DNA of 64,000 bases from Symsagittifera roscoffensis (Eukaryota; Xenacoelomorpha; Acoela; Convolutidae). Shown in pieces: positions 13,201-28,200 of this stretch; within the stretch, counting starts at the first letter, position 1, and the number at the start of each line of letters is the position of its first letter. Location of the stretch: the NCBI RefSeq assembly GCF_963678635.1, contig NC_087067.1, positions 49,964,233-50,028,232 of the forward strand, in the 5' to 3' direction. The notes beneath the pieces were generated by a model. The model saw only the letters and a list, made by a program, of their open reading frames with translations. It was not told the origin of the DNA and did no database searches. A program made the translations under genes and the position numbers.

Positions 13201-16200
13201 CAACAAACCCCGAATTCCCAGATGCCGCCTCGGATTCTGCAATGCAACGACAGGATGACTGGATCGGAGCAAGTTCTGTCACTCTTTCATCAACCCCAAC
13301 CCCCCCCCCCCCCCGCGGCAGTTTATAAACAGATGTCTAGTACCCAGTGCCAGACGGAGAGATCATTGGAGTTCGTTGGCGTATGTCAAGTACCCGAAGC
13401 ACCTTTCGGATTAATAGCAGACGCTCGTGTCGGAGGAAACCCAGTGAGAGCGTTAGTCGACAATGGAGATACCATCAACCTTATCCGGAGCAATGTTTAC
13501 GGCAGACTGACAGCTGCACCAGCCCTCCAGGCGTACAAGGGGTCCCTGAAGACAGCGGACGGACGCGCGGTCAAGGTTGACGGCTGGATTACAACTAACG
13601 TGGAGCTCGGGTCGATAGACGATAATATCGAAGCATTAGTGGTTCCTGAGTTAAAGGCGGAGGTGATCCTTGGTGTGTGATCTATCAAGGAGTACGAGTG
13701 TTCATTGGACTTCCACTGCGATAACTTGTGGATGGGGCCGAAAGAAGGATCAATAGTCCTCTTGCATTACGAACCATTACGGGCCACGTCCCCGGGGCCC
13801 TCGGCAGTCCCAGACTCTCAAAACCCAGCAGCAGATGTCACAGAAACCCTACCCCAGCAGCCTGACTATGGCCCTGGAGATGTGGTGGAGGGTTGGACAC
13901 ACGATGAAGAGGATCATTTTGTCCAGGTGATCAGTAACGGGGATGAGGTCGACCTCCAAGCGCAAGCGGAACGTCACTTGTAAGAAGATGTTCAGAGGAT
14001 CTTGGAGTTGGCTGCGCCCGGTGTGGAGGGGGCCGAGAGAGATAGACTACGGGAACTCATCCGATCGCACAGAGACGTGTTTGCCCTCACCGATGCAGAG
14101 CTGGGGCAGACGAACTTAGTGACCCATCGGATTGACACAGGGGATACGGGTCCCATCAAAATTCCTCCTCATCGAGCTTCTCCGGCGAAGATGCAAATTA
14201 TCCGAGAGGAGGTGCAGAGCATGTTGGATAAAGGAGTCATTCAGCCGTCTAAAAGTCTCTACAGTGCGCCAATCGTCATACAGAAGAAGAAGGATGGGAG
14301 CTGGCGGTTTTGTGTGGACTATAGGAAGTTGAATGATGTGACGATCAAAGATGCGTTTCCCATCCCCCGGATACAACAGACCTTCGACGCTTTGAAAGGA
14401 CAGAAATACTTTTCGTCCCTAGATTTGGCCAAGTACCTGTAGCAGAAAAGGATCGACAAAAAACTGCATTCGTCACCCCCGATGGAGGATTATACGAGTA
14501 TGTAATGATGCCCTTTGGATTGTCCAACACTCCAGGGATTTTCCAACGGCTGATGATTTAATTGTTCCGGGAGCACTTATGGAAGTGGGCTCTGGTGTTC
14601 CTGGATGACGTTCTAGTCTACAGCCAGTCGGACGAAGGTCATTTTGCTCACCTCCGGGCAAACTTTCAACTCTTGAGAGCAGCTAAATTAAAACCGAAGA
14701 AATGCAGGCTGGTTGAGCCATATTATTGGAAGTGAGGGGATCCAAGTCGATCCGAAAAAGGTAGTGGCAGTCACCAACTGGCCAGTTCCATCAACCGTGA
14801 AGGGAGTGAGAGCTTTCCTAGGCTTCTGCAATTACTACCGCCGGTTTGTGAGAGACTTTGCCGGTATAGCAAGTCCCTTGTCTTCACTGACGAAGAAAAA
14901 GGTGCCATTTGTGACGACTGACGAATGCCAGGCAGCCCTTGAACGTCTCAAGAGAGAGCTTATCATGGCCGCCGTATTGGAGTTTCCCGACTACAATGGC
15001 AGCTTCATAGTAGATACCGACGCGGGTAACACCAGTCTTGGGGCAGTACTTTCTAATATCATCCAGGGGGAAGAACGACCCCTAGTCTACGCCAGCCGCG
15101 TTCTCTCAAAGACCGAGACCAATTATTCAACGACAAAATGTAAAGCTTTGGCAGTTGTCCAAGCAGTCAAGTGGTTTAAGTCCTATATTTGGGGTGTGAA
15201 ATTCGTTCTCCGGACAGATCACTCCAGCTTGCAGTGTCTCTTCAAGCAAAAAGAGCCGGATGGAATGACGTTCAGGATGCAGCAGCAGCTGCAGGAATTT
15301 GATTTCGAGCTAATCCACCGAGCAGGAGCCAAGCATGGAAACGCGGATGGTCTCTCGAGAATGCTAGAAGAGGGACCAGATTGGCAACCTGGCAAAAATG
15401 AGGAGGTATTTGGTCCCTGTCCGCAGGTGATTCCACTCGAAGAGGCTTTGAGAAGGGTTGGCCGGCTTCAGACAGATATTGTAGCTATGCTCAATGACGG
15501 CGATGTACCAGACGACAATGAGGCAATTTCCTGGGAACGGACACCCCTTGAGATTTCCTCTGTTCAAAAAGAGGATGAGTCGATAGCTCGAGTGTTCTAC
15601 TGGGCCGAACTGGATGGAGAATCTGGCGATATGCCATCACTGGGGACGAACCTCATCCGAAAGGAGCAAGCAATCCAGTACGGACCCGAGGTACTGGCGT
15701 ATTGGTCGAGATGGAACGAGCTGACTATTAGGGATGGAATACTTTTCAAGAAATGGTTCCCAAAGGACGATTCCCGACCTGTTCTTCAGACAGTAGTCCC
15801 CATAGTAGGACGCAAAGAGATCCTTAGTCAGTTACATTCGTCTCAGACCAGCGGGAGCCATTTCGCGGTCGAAAAGACTCTAGCGAGGATACGACAGCGA
15901 TTCTGGTGGCCATCGATGAGAACAGACGTTGAAAAAAAGGTCCAGTGGTGTCTAACATGTGCAGCACGTAGCACTGGAGGAAGGAAAAGAGTTGCTGGGC
16001 TGGTGCCATTTAAAGTGGGGATTCGGTTCAACACTGTTGAGGCGGACATTTTGAGACCCGTGACACTTGCAACCCGGACGAGGGCGAAGCATATCTTGGT
16101 CATGACGGACCTGTTTACTAAATATGCGGTCGCGGTACCACTAGGGTCCACAGACTCGGCAGAGGTAGCCCGAGAGATAGTGGAGAACTGGGTGCATAAG

Positions 16201-19200
16201 TTCGGGGCACCCAATGTGCTGCATACGGACCAGGGAAAGAACTTTGGAAGTAATCTCTTCCTTGAGATGTGCAGACTTTTGGGGATAGACAAGTCCCGGA
16301 CCTCCCCCTATCACCCTCAAGGAAATGGCCAGGTGGAGCGTCATAATAGGGTGATTGCCGATGTCATTTCAAATTACTGTGTCGACAATCCCAAGACATG
16401 AAACACCGTGTTACCCTATCTCAATTTTGTGTATAACACTACAATACATAGAACGACCGGGGCCACACCCTTCAATCTGGTACACGGGCAGGAGTGCGAG
16501 TATCCTATTGATCTCTTCTACCCCAAACCACACGACGAGCTACCCACACAGGACGGTTTTGTGGAGTGGCTGGACGGGCAATTTAGAGATGCCCATAGTA
16601 GTGCCCGGGAGCTCTTGGGGACCAATCAGCGACGTCAGAAAGACCAGTATCGTAAAAGTGTCCTCGGCGAACCCTACTCCATGGGAGACAAGGTTTGGAT
16701 GCGGGCCAAAGAGAAGATCAAGTCAAAGAAGTTCTTTTTACCTAGGGAAGGACCTTACGTCGTCCTGTCAAAAGTCTCGGAAGTTAATTACAAGGTGGCG
16801 AAGCTAACCACACCAGGCAAGATACGGTTTCTACACTTCAACATGCTGAAAACCTTTGTGGAGGAAGAATCCCGACCTGACGAAGCTAACTCCAGCAAAC
16901 GCCCGACACCTTTCCGATCAACCGGATTTTTTGACGAGCCTGGAGTGCAAGACGGAGACCTAGAGTCGGCGATGGGATGCCAAAACGAAGTACGGCCGAT
17001 AAGACTACCTGCTCCTCAACCGACTCCGCCGCATCGGATGAGATCCGGTAACCAAGAGGAACTGCTCCCAACGGAGGAAACGACTCAGCTAAGGAACAAC
17101 ACAGTAGAGACCTACGGCGCGGTGGAAATTGAAGTTAAGGGAGAAGACGAAACGCTGGCCCCTCCAAATGAGGAAGGCATGGAAATCTCGGGATCAGCGG
17201 AAACCATCGAAGAAGGAAGGGGACTCGATGTTAGAGAAGAAGGCCGACCAAACCGAACACGGCGTCCACCAGTCCGCTTCGGAAGAGACGAATTCGAGAG
17301 GGGATAGCTCCACCTCAACAAAACTAAAATCTTTTTATTACTTTTCACCTCACCCCCCATTTTCGCCCCAATAAATACTATTCAGACTCAATTAGTTATT
17401 AGAAGATGTTAGACTTAGAATTGTATAGGGATAGACCGGATAATACACCATACTTTTAGTTATCACCGGTAAGGGAAGTATTTAAATCATAAAAAGGGGA
17501 ACTCCCGGCCTTTGGGAATGGGGCTGTATTGGTAAGTAAAAATTGGATAGAAACGCCTACAGACCCCATTCTTTCCCCTCAACCACGTGATGTTTAGATG
17601 GTTAATTGTACTCTGAGAGGCGGCTCATGGCTGGTCGTTCTGGCCTTTCTCCTCTTATTCGGGGTCGGTTCTTCCTCAGCGTTGACGATCAACCACACAG
17701 CGGGAGCAGCGTTTGTGCAGGAGACCTCCCTCATCATTGCAAGTGCGATGGAGACGACCTGGGTCTCAGCACCTTTTCCCGTAGTACCGGCAATCAACAA
17801 GACCCTCATCGACCTAGCTTTCCAAGGACACCAGTACATATTGGCCCAGACGTGGGAAGAACACGACGGGAAAAATTTGTGGGGAATTGCGCACTACGGA
17901 AGCTTTAATCAACATTACCTACCTGGCATTCAAAGGAATTGAGTATGAGATAGACGAAATTGAGTCGATACTGGCGGAGATGAGGAATCGAGCTACAACT
18001 TTTGTTGACAAACATGAGGAGGGAGCTTCACGTGACAAGAGGTGGATCAAGCCGGCGCTCGGAGGCGTTGCTGCAGTAATTATACTCGCTCCTATACTGA
18101 AGGATGGATTCTGCCATTAATTCTCCTTCGTTGGTTTATGCGGCGACAGTTCGAGAATGGATCGACTGGGAGAGGAGGCCTCTTTTATTTTCACGACGGC
18201 GCTGTCCGGACAATTGTGCTTGCGTCGGGCGAGAAGCTGCACCTTCTGGGTCATTCCTTAAATAAGACCCAGACCCAGCTGAAATTAATCTCCCAGGATT
18301 CCAACAAAAATTCCGTGGGATACTCCTGAATCTGGTCAACGAAACCGATGATCAACGAAATCGAAAGAGCGCGTGTAATCAGTATCAATGGGCTTCCATT
18401 TATAGCCATGCGGTGAAGTTCTCCAATGTCGTTGCGAATCATTCGCAGACCCTTGGCACCATACGCGCGGAGCTGATTGCTTACAAATTGGCGTTGCACA
18501 ACTACGGCTACATCCTGGATGACGCGTTGAGCGCACTTGCCCGCGAATTCGTACCGGCAACTCTGGTACCACCGGAGGTACTGACCGACATTCTAGACGG
18601 AATCCACCTGGACAAGATGCAAGAGGCCATTCCCAGGACTGAGCTGATGATTTACTACGCATTCGAGCTCGTACAGTCGACGGTAATCACAGAAAATGGG
18701 ATCAATGTGCTTGTCAACGTCCCCGTTCATCACACGATGGGACTACATAAGTGTAGCGAGCGATTTCCCTTTCTCAGCCGGCAGATGGAGGAACCACAGC
18801 AACTCAATACAGGTTTTCACGCACGCACCTTTTAGTATCGGAGCTTCGCGATAATTTTGCGGAGGTTTCGGGGGACGTCCTTGCGGCACACTGCAGTGGG
18901 AGCAACCGCCTCAAGCTTTGCCTAAGACCATTTGCTATGTCCCGTAGTAGCGAGTCTTTCTGCCTGGCTAGTCTTTTCTTCGACCTGCCAACGACTGCAT
19001 TGATATTGTTCCCTCAGGAGGTAATAGTCTTGCCCGAGACTCCTACGGCCACGTATCTGGAAGATTCTACGTACTTGGTTACTTCACGGGACGACGACTA
19101 CAGGCTGTTCAACTACAGTAGGGGGCTAAAGAAAGTGGCCAGCCAATAGCGAGCTGTCAGAGCTGCCTTCTCCGACCGAGTTGCGACGGCCGAATCGAAA

Positions 19201-22200
19201 CACCAGACGGTGCTTTGGTGCTGGTACCCGACCCGAGAACTTGCCAGTACAATACGGTTATGATCATTACCATTAAGCAGCATCCCCTCATCCAAACCCT
19301 GTTTGCCACCCTGGAGGAAGCAGAGAGAAATCTTCCCGGCGTGGTGATACCGGCAGTTCTACGCGAACAAGCACGGAGTGAGATGGTCGAGCACTCTGTG
19401 TCAACTTGATCCAGTTACTGGAAGGATCTGTGGACGAGGATGTTTTGGCTAAAATTGCCAAACCCTTCGCGGATGAAATTTTGCGAAAGCACACTCCTTT
19501 CCATTGGCAGATGCTACGTAGCAGACCCGTGCGCTACAGGGTCGTGATATGGGTTCTGGTAACCACCCTGGCAATCTTTGCATGTGTTTACTGGCGATGC
19601 TTCTCAGTGAATAGTCAATATGCGCATGTACTATACAGAGGACGACGAGACGAGGATCCCGAGCGTTCGAATTGCAGCGGGCTAATGATGCGCGAATCAC
19701 GACAGGTATTGCAACCGAAATATGACCCTCCCTATGACAGAGGGGCACCAAGGCCAAATAGCTACCCCCAGGGCGCGTCGAGAGTAGGTTCGTTCAGTTG
19801 ACAGTTCTATCTACCAGCCAGATTCCCAGAGAGCCCATCGTTTGACGAGGCGGACGCTTCGAGAACTACCGGGACGAGCGATACGACCAGCACGCCTTTG
19901 ATGGGATGAGGAATCAACTATGTCCGAGGGAAGTGGAGGGGTGTTTCTGGGCGAGGTCCGAGAATCGGGACCAGTGCTATGATGGATACTTTGCTGTGAT
20001 GAGGAGGATGGTGAGTGAGGAGAGAGAGAGCCAGTTCGACCGGACGTGAGTTGATAACTTTTGGAAACACTATACCTAAATATTCGTGTATTTGTTGCTA
20101 ATCATATTAGGGTGTGACTCCACCTCGAAATTGACAATTAGTCGTCTCTTATCAACAAACCTAGCACCGTAAGAGGTTGGCTCACACCCAGATGAGTAAA
20201 TTATATGTTGGTTGGTTCCTTAAGTCAAGCTATCCTGATCTATGTAACGTAGCAGTTAACTGTGTATTTAATTAGTGGGGGACCGCCAAAAAGGTCTGCG
20301 ATTAATGATTAAGTTAGGATCTGGATTACGGGGTCAAAACGATAATGAGAAAAGTGAACCGAGTATAATAGACTAACAGGGTTCGAGAAAAATGCCTTGA
20401 GTAAGTAGTTAGCGGCCGGGCAATTAGATTAGAAGCTTAAAAAGATGAAAAAAATTTGTTTTTAGCATTATTCGGGATAATAATAGACTAGAAGGGAAGA
20501 CTGTAGAATTGGTGATTCTAATGTATTACATGCTATAGAAACCTGAGCGTAAGATTGATTCGGTTTTAAGTTAAGTAGTACAGCAGCCAAAGGGTAAAGT
20601 TCGAAACAGTTGAATCTTCGAAGATATAGTGCCTCTAAAGGCAGAAAACTCAAGTGAAGTAAAATCGGCAGATCCCCCCCCCCCAAATGGGAACATCAGT
20701 GGCTAGGTTTATGAAACTCATAGGACGGATAAGTAAACAAAGATAAGATGCCCTAAGTAAACAAACCCACCCCTAACTTCCGGAAGTCGTTTCTCGACCT
20801 CCAATGATTGCAGGGAGCTGAAACTTAGAGGAATGATAGGTAGTGGCAAGATACATCTTGTACTATAATTTGAACCAAATCCGACAGTTGGACCGGAAGG
20901 TATTAGCACTTAGAAAATAGGCATTTTTGACCGGAAATAGGCAATTTACGCAAAATTTTGAGGGAGGGCATACCGATTTTATTGCGGCAATGGACATAAG
21001 ATACGGACCCCGAAAAAAGACCCCTCGTGATTGAAACCCCTCCAGTGACTCCTTCCGGTGTTAATAGCTTTTTCCCGGGAAAAGTGACAATGGACCTTAG
21101 AAATGGGATAACTTGGGAAGTATTAACGGGATATGGATGAAACTTGGTAGTTAGGACCCCCATGAGATTCTGAACCCAAATATGGAAGTTTGACCCCGGT
21201 CGACCGCTGGGTGACCTTAATTTGACGTTTGGACTTTTTGACCCCAAAATTGCATGGAAAGCCCCAATATTTAAACCGGAAAGTGGCGTATTCACCAACC
21301 GAACCCCTGGAAACGAAAATTGGTCACCTTGCTAAAATTTGGGAGGAAACTTAAATATTGGGAAATAGAGCAGAAGCTGATAGAGATATAGCTTTTACTT
21401 TACAACATTGGAGTAGAGGATTTAATTTAAAGTGGACTTGGTAAACATTGGGTTCAATTTAGCTCGACGAAGGATCTATTAATAGCAATTCAACTAGACT
21501 AAAGAAAAGTAGTCCCAGAGTAATCTAATAGTAATAGGACCGCGGCATGAGAGTTAAGTTTCCTAAATATTATGAATGGACGGGGAATTTACTTAGCTTT
21601 CCGGAGATGAATTTTTGGTTTAATTTGACCCCTGATAGACGAACTACGTTCCCCTGATAGCTAGAAGGTCGGGATTGGAATAGAGTACAGATAGAAAAAT
21701 TAGATGCCTGAAATGAATTAGCTACCCATAAAAAGGGTCTCCCACTACCCTTGGGAGGTCGCAACGTTAACGGGATAATTGAAATAAAGACCTTGGGAGG
21801 ATTACTGAGTAAACATAGCATGGATTGGAGGTTGAGTTGAACTTGAGAGCTGAAGTTCACAGACTTCAGGAATTGGTTGATTAGAATCGTATGACATTTG
21901 TTTGCTTGGTCAAATAGTGACAGCTTCCGCATACCGGGTATCTAATAAGCGTGAAAAGATTGATATATATTTGGAACATCTGCTTCAATTTTTTTTTACA
22001 TTATTCAGCATTGGCTTTGTTGAAATATCTGTTCTGAAAACTAAAATACCGTGGAGCGCAGTCGAAAAGAAAAATAATTAGTTTGGCCGTGATCCATGCG
22101 CCCATTGACGTACCAAATAAGTATTGTCTTCATGAGTTTTACAACAGTTTCATTTATTTTTAAAGACAAGTTAGTTATCGTAACAATCAGGCTATAAATA

Positions 22201-25200
22201 TACCGACATCAATTATGTCTGTTATTTTCAAGTAAACATTTTAAAATACGAAATTTAGAGCGACCGGAAATTGTGGTGGTGGTTCGCTCATTTAATCAAT
22301 GCACTTACTGTATGCGGGAGTGAATCATTGGTACTATTTTCCTTGCTGATGCTGATATTAATGACTTACAATCGATACGTTGCAATCATCAGACCCTTTG
22401 CATACAAGACCATCTTCAGCAAAGCAGAAATCAATCGCAAACTTCTTACAGTATTCTGCGTCATAGTTCCTTTTTTTGTGGTCATGATAATTCCATATTT
22501 TGTTAACTGGTATACCATGAAGACTGATGATGCCGTTGCTGTGTACGACTTCGGATATACAGCTAAGATATCGCAAGTTTTTTTTCAATGCAATGATCAT
22601 TTTAAAAGTTTTGAGGCTATTTTCACAAAGTTTATTGGCTTCCAAAATTTGACTCCATAAGCTTAAAATTAGCTCACAATCACTTGAATTATACATAAAT
22701 ATTTACAGTGTGCAAAAGATCAATATGACTCTATTAAGTTTCAAATCAGTTTATTGCGTAGCTAGAAGCATCGAACTTAAATCTCATGAGTCAGAGAGCT
22801 TACCAATTAATCTGTTTGGCTGAACAAAAAGTTCAAATCTAAATCATATAAATAAAAGAAATACATAACAACTAAGAGGAAATAATTCTACGTATCTGAT
22901 TCCCGAGAGCGAGTTTTACAGAAAGAAAATTAAGTCGTGTTGAGCCACGCGTCTTTCCAAATAGTTCGTTACTGGATTCCTGCAAGGATGCAACACGCAT
23001 CAGCCCAATTTGTGCTGATTTTATATTCAGTCAATTACTCTAAACCTAAATGTTTTCTACCCAATTATTGCATTTTTGGATTTTTGAACGCTCAATTGTG
23101 ATTGGCTAAAAAAAAATTCTAACACGCGACCCCACTAACGTTATGCATCACGGTCTTTTTAGGTGTGACGCTTTCGCTCCTAATTATGGCCTTCTCGACT
23201 ATGGATTTTCCGTCGAACTCTGACATGAGTTCGACCTGTCTCGGTCGGACCATAAATCGCAAACCTCGACCCAGGAAACTTTTATGCTGTTGCACCGGTA
23301 TGAAATACCAGTAGTATGTTCTAGACAGCATCGCTAACAAATCCAAATGAGTTTGCAAACATACTTTTTAATGTTATTTTGAGGTAGATGAAAACAAAAA
23401 ATCCTATAAAAAATGTGTCAGAAATTGCCTAATGGGAACTTTTGAGGCATCAATTTGGGTTCTACTGATATTTTTGTTCAGAAAAACTGAAGTGTTTTGA
23501 GTACAAAAATTACTGCAATTTTGCAATAGCATTGGATTGCGGTTCATTTTTCGAAAAATTAACGTACTGGCTTTTTTTCGCTGATAATCGATTATTTGGC
23601 CAAGTATGTTTGCAGCAGCGAAACCATATTTTTCGTAAATCATATTTTTGTTCAGACTTTCGAAAAAAGTGACGGAATATTTGTGCTCGGGGTGGTTTTT
23701 TTTCTTCAGATAAATTTAGTTTTTTAGCAAGCCATTTTTGGCGGAACTTGATATCAGCGAAAAGTAAGATTTTTTTTGCCCTGAGCTTGAATTTAACACA
23801 ATATAACACCTGTGATCATTTTGTAAAATTATGGTTTTTTAAAATTTGTATATCTTGCCAAATTTGGACATTAACGCGCAATTTTTTTCGTGTTATCAGT
23901 GCGTCAGTGCAGATTTAATCAGTTTTAGAAATCGCTTCGATCAGAATTGAGGCATATTATTTGGTCTTTTTTTACTTTGCGATATCGTTATTTTTATGAT
24001 TTTTATTTTTAAATTTATCATTTTTTTTCAAAATTTAACTATTACAGTGGTATTAACCATTTTGGCCGTTCGCCATTCACTGAAAATCCCAAAAAGCAGT
24101 CGCAAATTTAAGGGCTTTACCCTGAAACAAACAGTCTTGCTTAAACTTGATTTTCGTTTTCTCTTTTGAAAGTTTCTAAGTTGATCGATTACAACCAAAT
24201 ATAAACGTGTTATATTTTCTAGATTTTTCTAGAAATGGGCTGAATATAATTAAATATTTAAAATGTGCAATATATATATATACTTTATTGACCAAAATAA
24301 TTTATGTTTACTTTTTTCAAGTTAAATTCGAATTTATGAAGCTCAGGGGCTAGTATATCCTAAGATTGACAGCTGCTTTCGCTAAACACATCTTGCATAA
24401 AAGGACAGAAGAAATTTACTACGGCTTTGTCGATAGTTATCTTGTTCTCTATTTTCATTTCCAGATCACAATTGTTGTTTTTTTTACTTTGCTAACAAAA
24501 TTAACGGAATTTTTATGCTCGCGGTAGTTTTTTTTCCGACAATTTCGAATTTTTAATTTGCATTTTTTGACGGAATGTGTAAAAATCTTTCAAAACTTAT
24601 CGTTATCCTGAGCTTAAATTTAAAAAGATATTTCACCTGTAAGCGGAGATTTAATCTGTCTTACAAATCGTTCCCAACTGGTTGAGGGAAGCTTTTTTTG
24701 CCATAATTGGTTTTTTAATATGAGCCAAATTTTTTTAATACATTTTATGTTGTCTTGGGGGACAACTTTCACAAAAAAACTTCAAATTAAAAAAAAAATC
24801 TTTTTTTTTAACATTTTTTTCCTTGTTATTAAAGGTGGTCTGAATGTTCAGGGGTTCTCTTTTCATGTTTGTTGTATGTAGCGTTTTAATTTTTTATAGC
24901 ATTTTAGCATTTTAATATTAAGAGCTCTTTAATTTTTGCAGACCTTCGTGTTCCCTCTCTCATTTATCCCCTTAACCCAATTTAGCCGTCCCTAAAATTC
25001 GGGCGCGGTGGATTGAGTGTGGGGAATGTGAGTATATCACTCGACCCATTCCGATGACTTTTTGTGGTGCCTGACCTTGCGTGAAAACCAAAAAAAAAAC
25101 TGAAGCACACCGATATACAAAGTTTCTCTGCTTTTTTCAATTGGTTGGAACAAAAAAAAGAAAGTTCTTGAGATTTTTTGTATAATAAAACAAAATTTAA

Positions 25201-28200
25201 TGCGATTATATGGAGATAATGAGTAGAATTCAGTGCAATTATTAAGAATTAAAAATATAGTTTGATTTGATTATAAAGTGACATAACCGTTCTGGAAAAA
25301 AATACTTAAAATCTATCAGCCTAAGTAAATTTGGCGAAATTGGTTATACGTAATCGTTTATGATTGCATTATATTAAATAGCATCTTCTTTTAAACTTCA
25401 ATTTGTACTGCGATTTGTCTCAGCATCAATTACTATAGGCATGAATCAGGTGCCAGATTGCCATACATTAAAGGGTATGTGGCTCAGTTTTTTTATTCCT
25501 GCTATAATTCATTCTTAGAAAAAAATGATTTTTGATATTTCGCAGCTACGACCGAATTGGTTTTGACATGATGCTTTCCATGATCAAATTGACGCTTCCG
25601 CTTTGTACCTGACTTACGATCAATAAAGAATTAGGTTTAAACTTCTTAAGCTATAAAATATTTAATGCTTTAAAAAACTTTATTAGGCTCGGTTGTGTTG
25701 ACTTTTATTTTTAAAATGGTTATTGCATTGATTGTGTTATTGTCCAAACGATTTTCGTCTGGCATTTTTCATTTGCTGGTGCCACATCAAAGTCTTGATT
25801 GTAGTTTTCGTATCAATCATGATGGTCTTCGTCTATAGCCGAGTTTCAAGTCATTTCGATAACTTCTGGACTCCTTTTTGGACGCCCTTCTGGTGTCTAA
25901 AAAGCTGTTTCGGCCAAACTGTTAAAAAAGACTGCAGTTCAACAGGACTAGCGAAAGACAATATAGCAAGTTCCACGGTGGAAGAGAACTCCTTCATTTC
26001 TCCGAGGTTAGTGCGTCGAAATTATATTCTTCTTGCGAATATTAAATGAACCTTAGACTAAAAATATTATTTTAAAAAATAATGACTAGGGTGGTGAATG
26101 ATGTTTGAATAAGAAAGCATTCGTATTTCGTACACCAAGATTTTAGTACTATTAGTTGAACGTAAGCCAGTCATAACTGAGACATCTTAAACTGATTTTA
26201 CCAGACATCCTTATCTTTCAAAAGTCAAGAGCCAAATTTAAGTTCAGCCAAATCGATCAAAACTGACTGTTTCTAGATTTGATAAAATCGCACAACTGAA
26301 ATAATTTATGATCGGTTCGATAACAGTTGTCTGTATAATTACCTTTTTGTTCGTGTAAAGGTTGTTTTCAAAGCATGTTTTTCACAAATTTCAAATCAAA
26401 TTGACACCCTCGAAACTGGTCAAATCATATAGTTTAAAATCAAGGAAGGAAACATGTAAAATGTAAGAATAACTAAAATTCAACCTCTTTTCCTCTTCAA
26501 TTTTGAGCCAAATGAATTGACCAATTTTGAAGGTGTGATTTTGGTTTGAAGTTTTGGAAAATATATTGCATCATAAAAATGCTGACAAAATTCGGAATAA
26601 TTTTCCTCCTCATCTTTTTTGTCCAAAGTTTTTGTTTTAATTTAATCGAATTTTTTGTTTTGAATGTTTTTTTATTAATTTTGGTTTGAAATTTTTGCTT
26701 TAAGTAAATTAATTGGTGAAAATTTAGTGAAAATTCAACAAACTGCGAAATTATGGTTGAACAAAAACCAAAAATCAACAATCCACTTTCGAATTTCAAC
26801 ATCAGAATTTGCTTATTTCTAGTGCCTATTGTCAAAAAATTTGCCGCAAGAAACCAAATATTTGGGAAATGAGAGAAGTTTCATAAAAAACGTGTTTTGT
26901 ACACCCCGTAGAGCGACCCCTAATCAATCAAGGGAAATTATCTTGCATGATCTTGCAGGACTTTTTTTTTGCAAAAACCTTAGAAAGACGATGCAACCCC
27001 TTTCATAATTGTTGCAAAATCTTGCAAGATAGCTTCCTTTAAAGATAACTTTTTCGAGTTTGTTGATCTTTAAGATAGCCTCCTTTGAAGATAACCTCCT
27101 TTTTGAATTTGAAGACCTTCAAAGACAGGATTAATGCAAAAAAGAAAGTTTTATACGCAAAGACATCTTTTAGCGTTTGTGTACGTACAGTGCTGATTTA
27201 AATTATCCGGACAAAACGAACAAAAGTTGAATTTTGAAACGCGTTTTTCTCAAATTGGGTTAAAATTAAACAAAAACTGAAGAGAACAAAAATTGCTTAG
27301 ATTTTCTCCAGAATTAATATGGTGCCATTTTTTCTCCGAAATTCTCAAGAAAAATTTTACCCCAAAATGGGTCATTTTGGCTTTTTTCACTTAATCAAGA
27401 ATTACGCTGAAACTATTTTGTTAATTGGTAAGGAAAAATACTTCACAAGAAGCCTCTTACACAGCCCAGCAAAGTTTAAGCAGGGTTAAATTTCCATAAA
27501 CCTGTATAAGGGAAAAAAATTACTTGATAGTCAATAAATGTGATTTTTACTATACAAAACCCAGAATTTTTGCTTAATAACAAGTTTTAAACAATTTGCG
27601 CTAACTTTTGGAGATAATACCCTTCTTAAAGTTTGTTGGGCTATGTAAGGGGCTCAATTTGATATAATTATGTCTGCGATCGACTGGGTATTTTCGGCGT
27701 AATTTTTGATTAACTAAGAAACGCCAAAATGAATCTTTTTTGGGGTAAAATTTTGGGCCCGAATTTCGCAAAACAAATTACACCATATTAATTCTGCTAA
27801 AACTTTAAGCAAGTTTTTTCTTCATAAGTTTTCACTCAAACTTGACCCAATTTGAGAAAAACGGGTTTTAAATTTCAAGTTTAACGCGTTTTGTCCGGTT
27901 AATTTAAATCAGCACTGTAGAAGGCAATAGGATTAACACGTCGTATCAAATAAAATTTTTCAACAAATGGTCATTATATTTTTTAAAATTTTGACTGCTA
28001 AGTTATGGTGAACATAATTGTGAGTTGTATCTACTTGAACATTACGTAAAAACATATGAAGTTTTTTTTTTACTGAACACAATTAATTACGACATAAATT
28101 ACGAAAACTTACATTTTAACCGCTACAATTCCATTATAAAAAGATAGATTCCGATAAAACAAAAAAATCGTTTTTGAAAATTTTTAATCGAATTGCATAT

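Larger units (their letters stand above)
10822..21881 (+). mobile_element. Envelope-bearing Ty3/gypsy LTR retrotransposon fossil
   Basis: Long direct repeats (about 10827-12386 and 20510-21876) flank gag-, pol- and env-like sequence in the order gag, protease, reverse transcriptase, RNase H, integrase, envelope. A TTGAT at each outer edge (10822-10826, 21877-21881) could be the target-site duplication. A purine-rich tract (AGAAGGGAAGA) lies just before the right repeat. Integrase placed after RNase H is the Ty3/gypsy order, and the envelope frame puts it with envelope-bearing lineages such as errantiviruses or the Tor elements known from Oikopleura. It lies in GPCR intron 1 in the gene's own orientation. 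The LTRs are alike to within a few percent apart from one length difference, so insertion is fairly recent, but the coding region has several breaks and is not intact. Confidence 0.9.

Noticed and set aside
12583-13247. Minus-strand ORFs inside the gag region
   Set aside because: Antisense shadows of the Ty3/gypsy gag region; no domain and no independent signals.
26497-26835. Minus-strand 112-residue ORF in GPCR intron 3
   Set aside because: Lys/Phe/Ile-biased translation of A/T runs with no recognisable fold; likely chance in an AT-rich intron.
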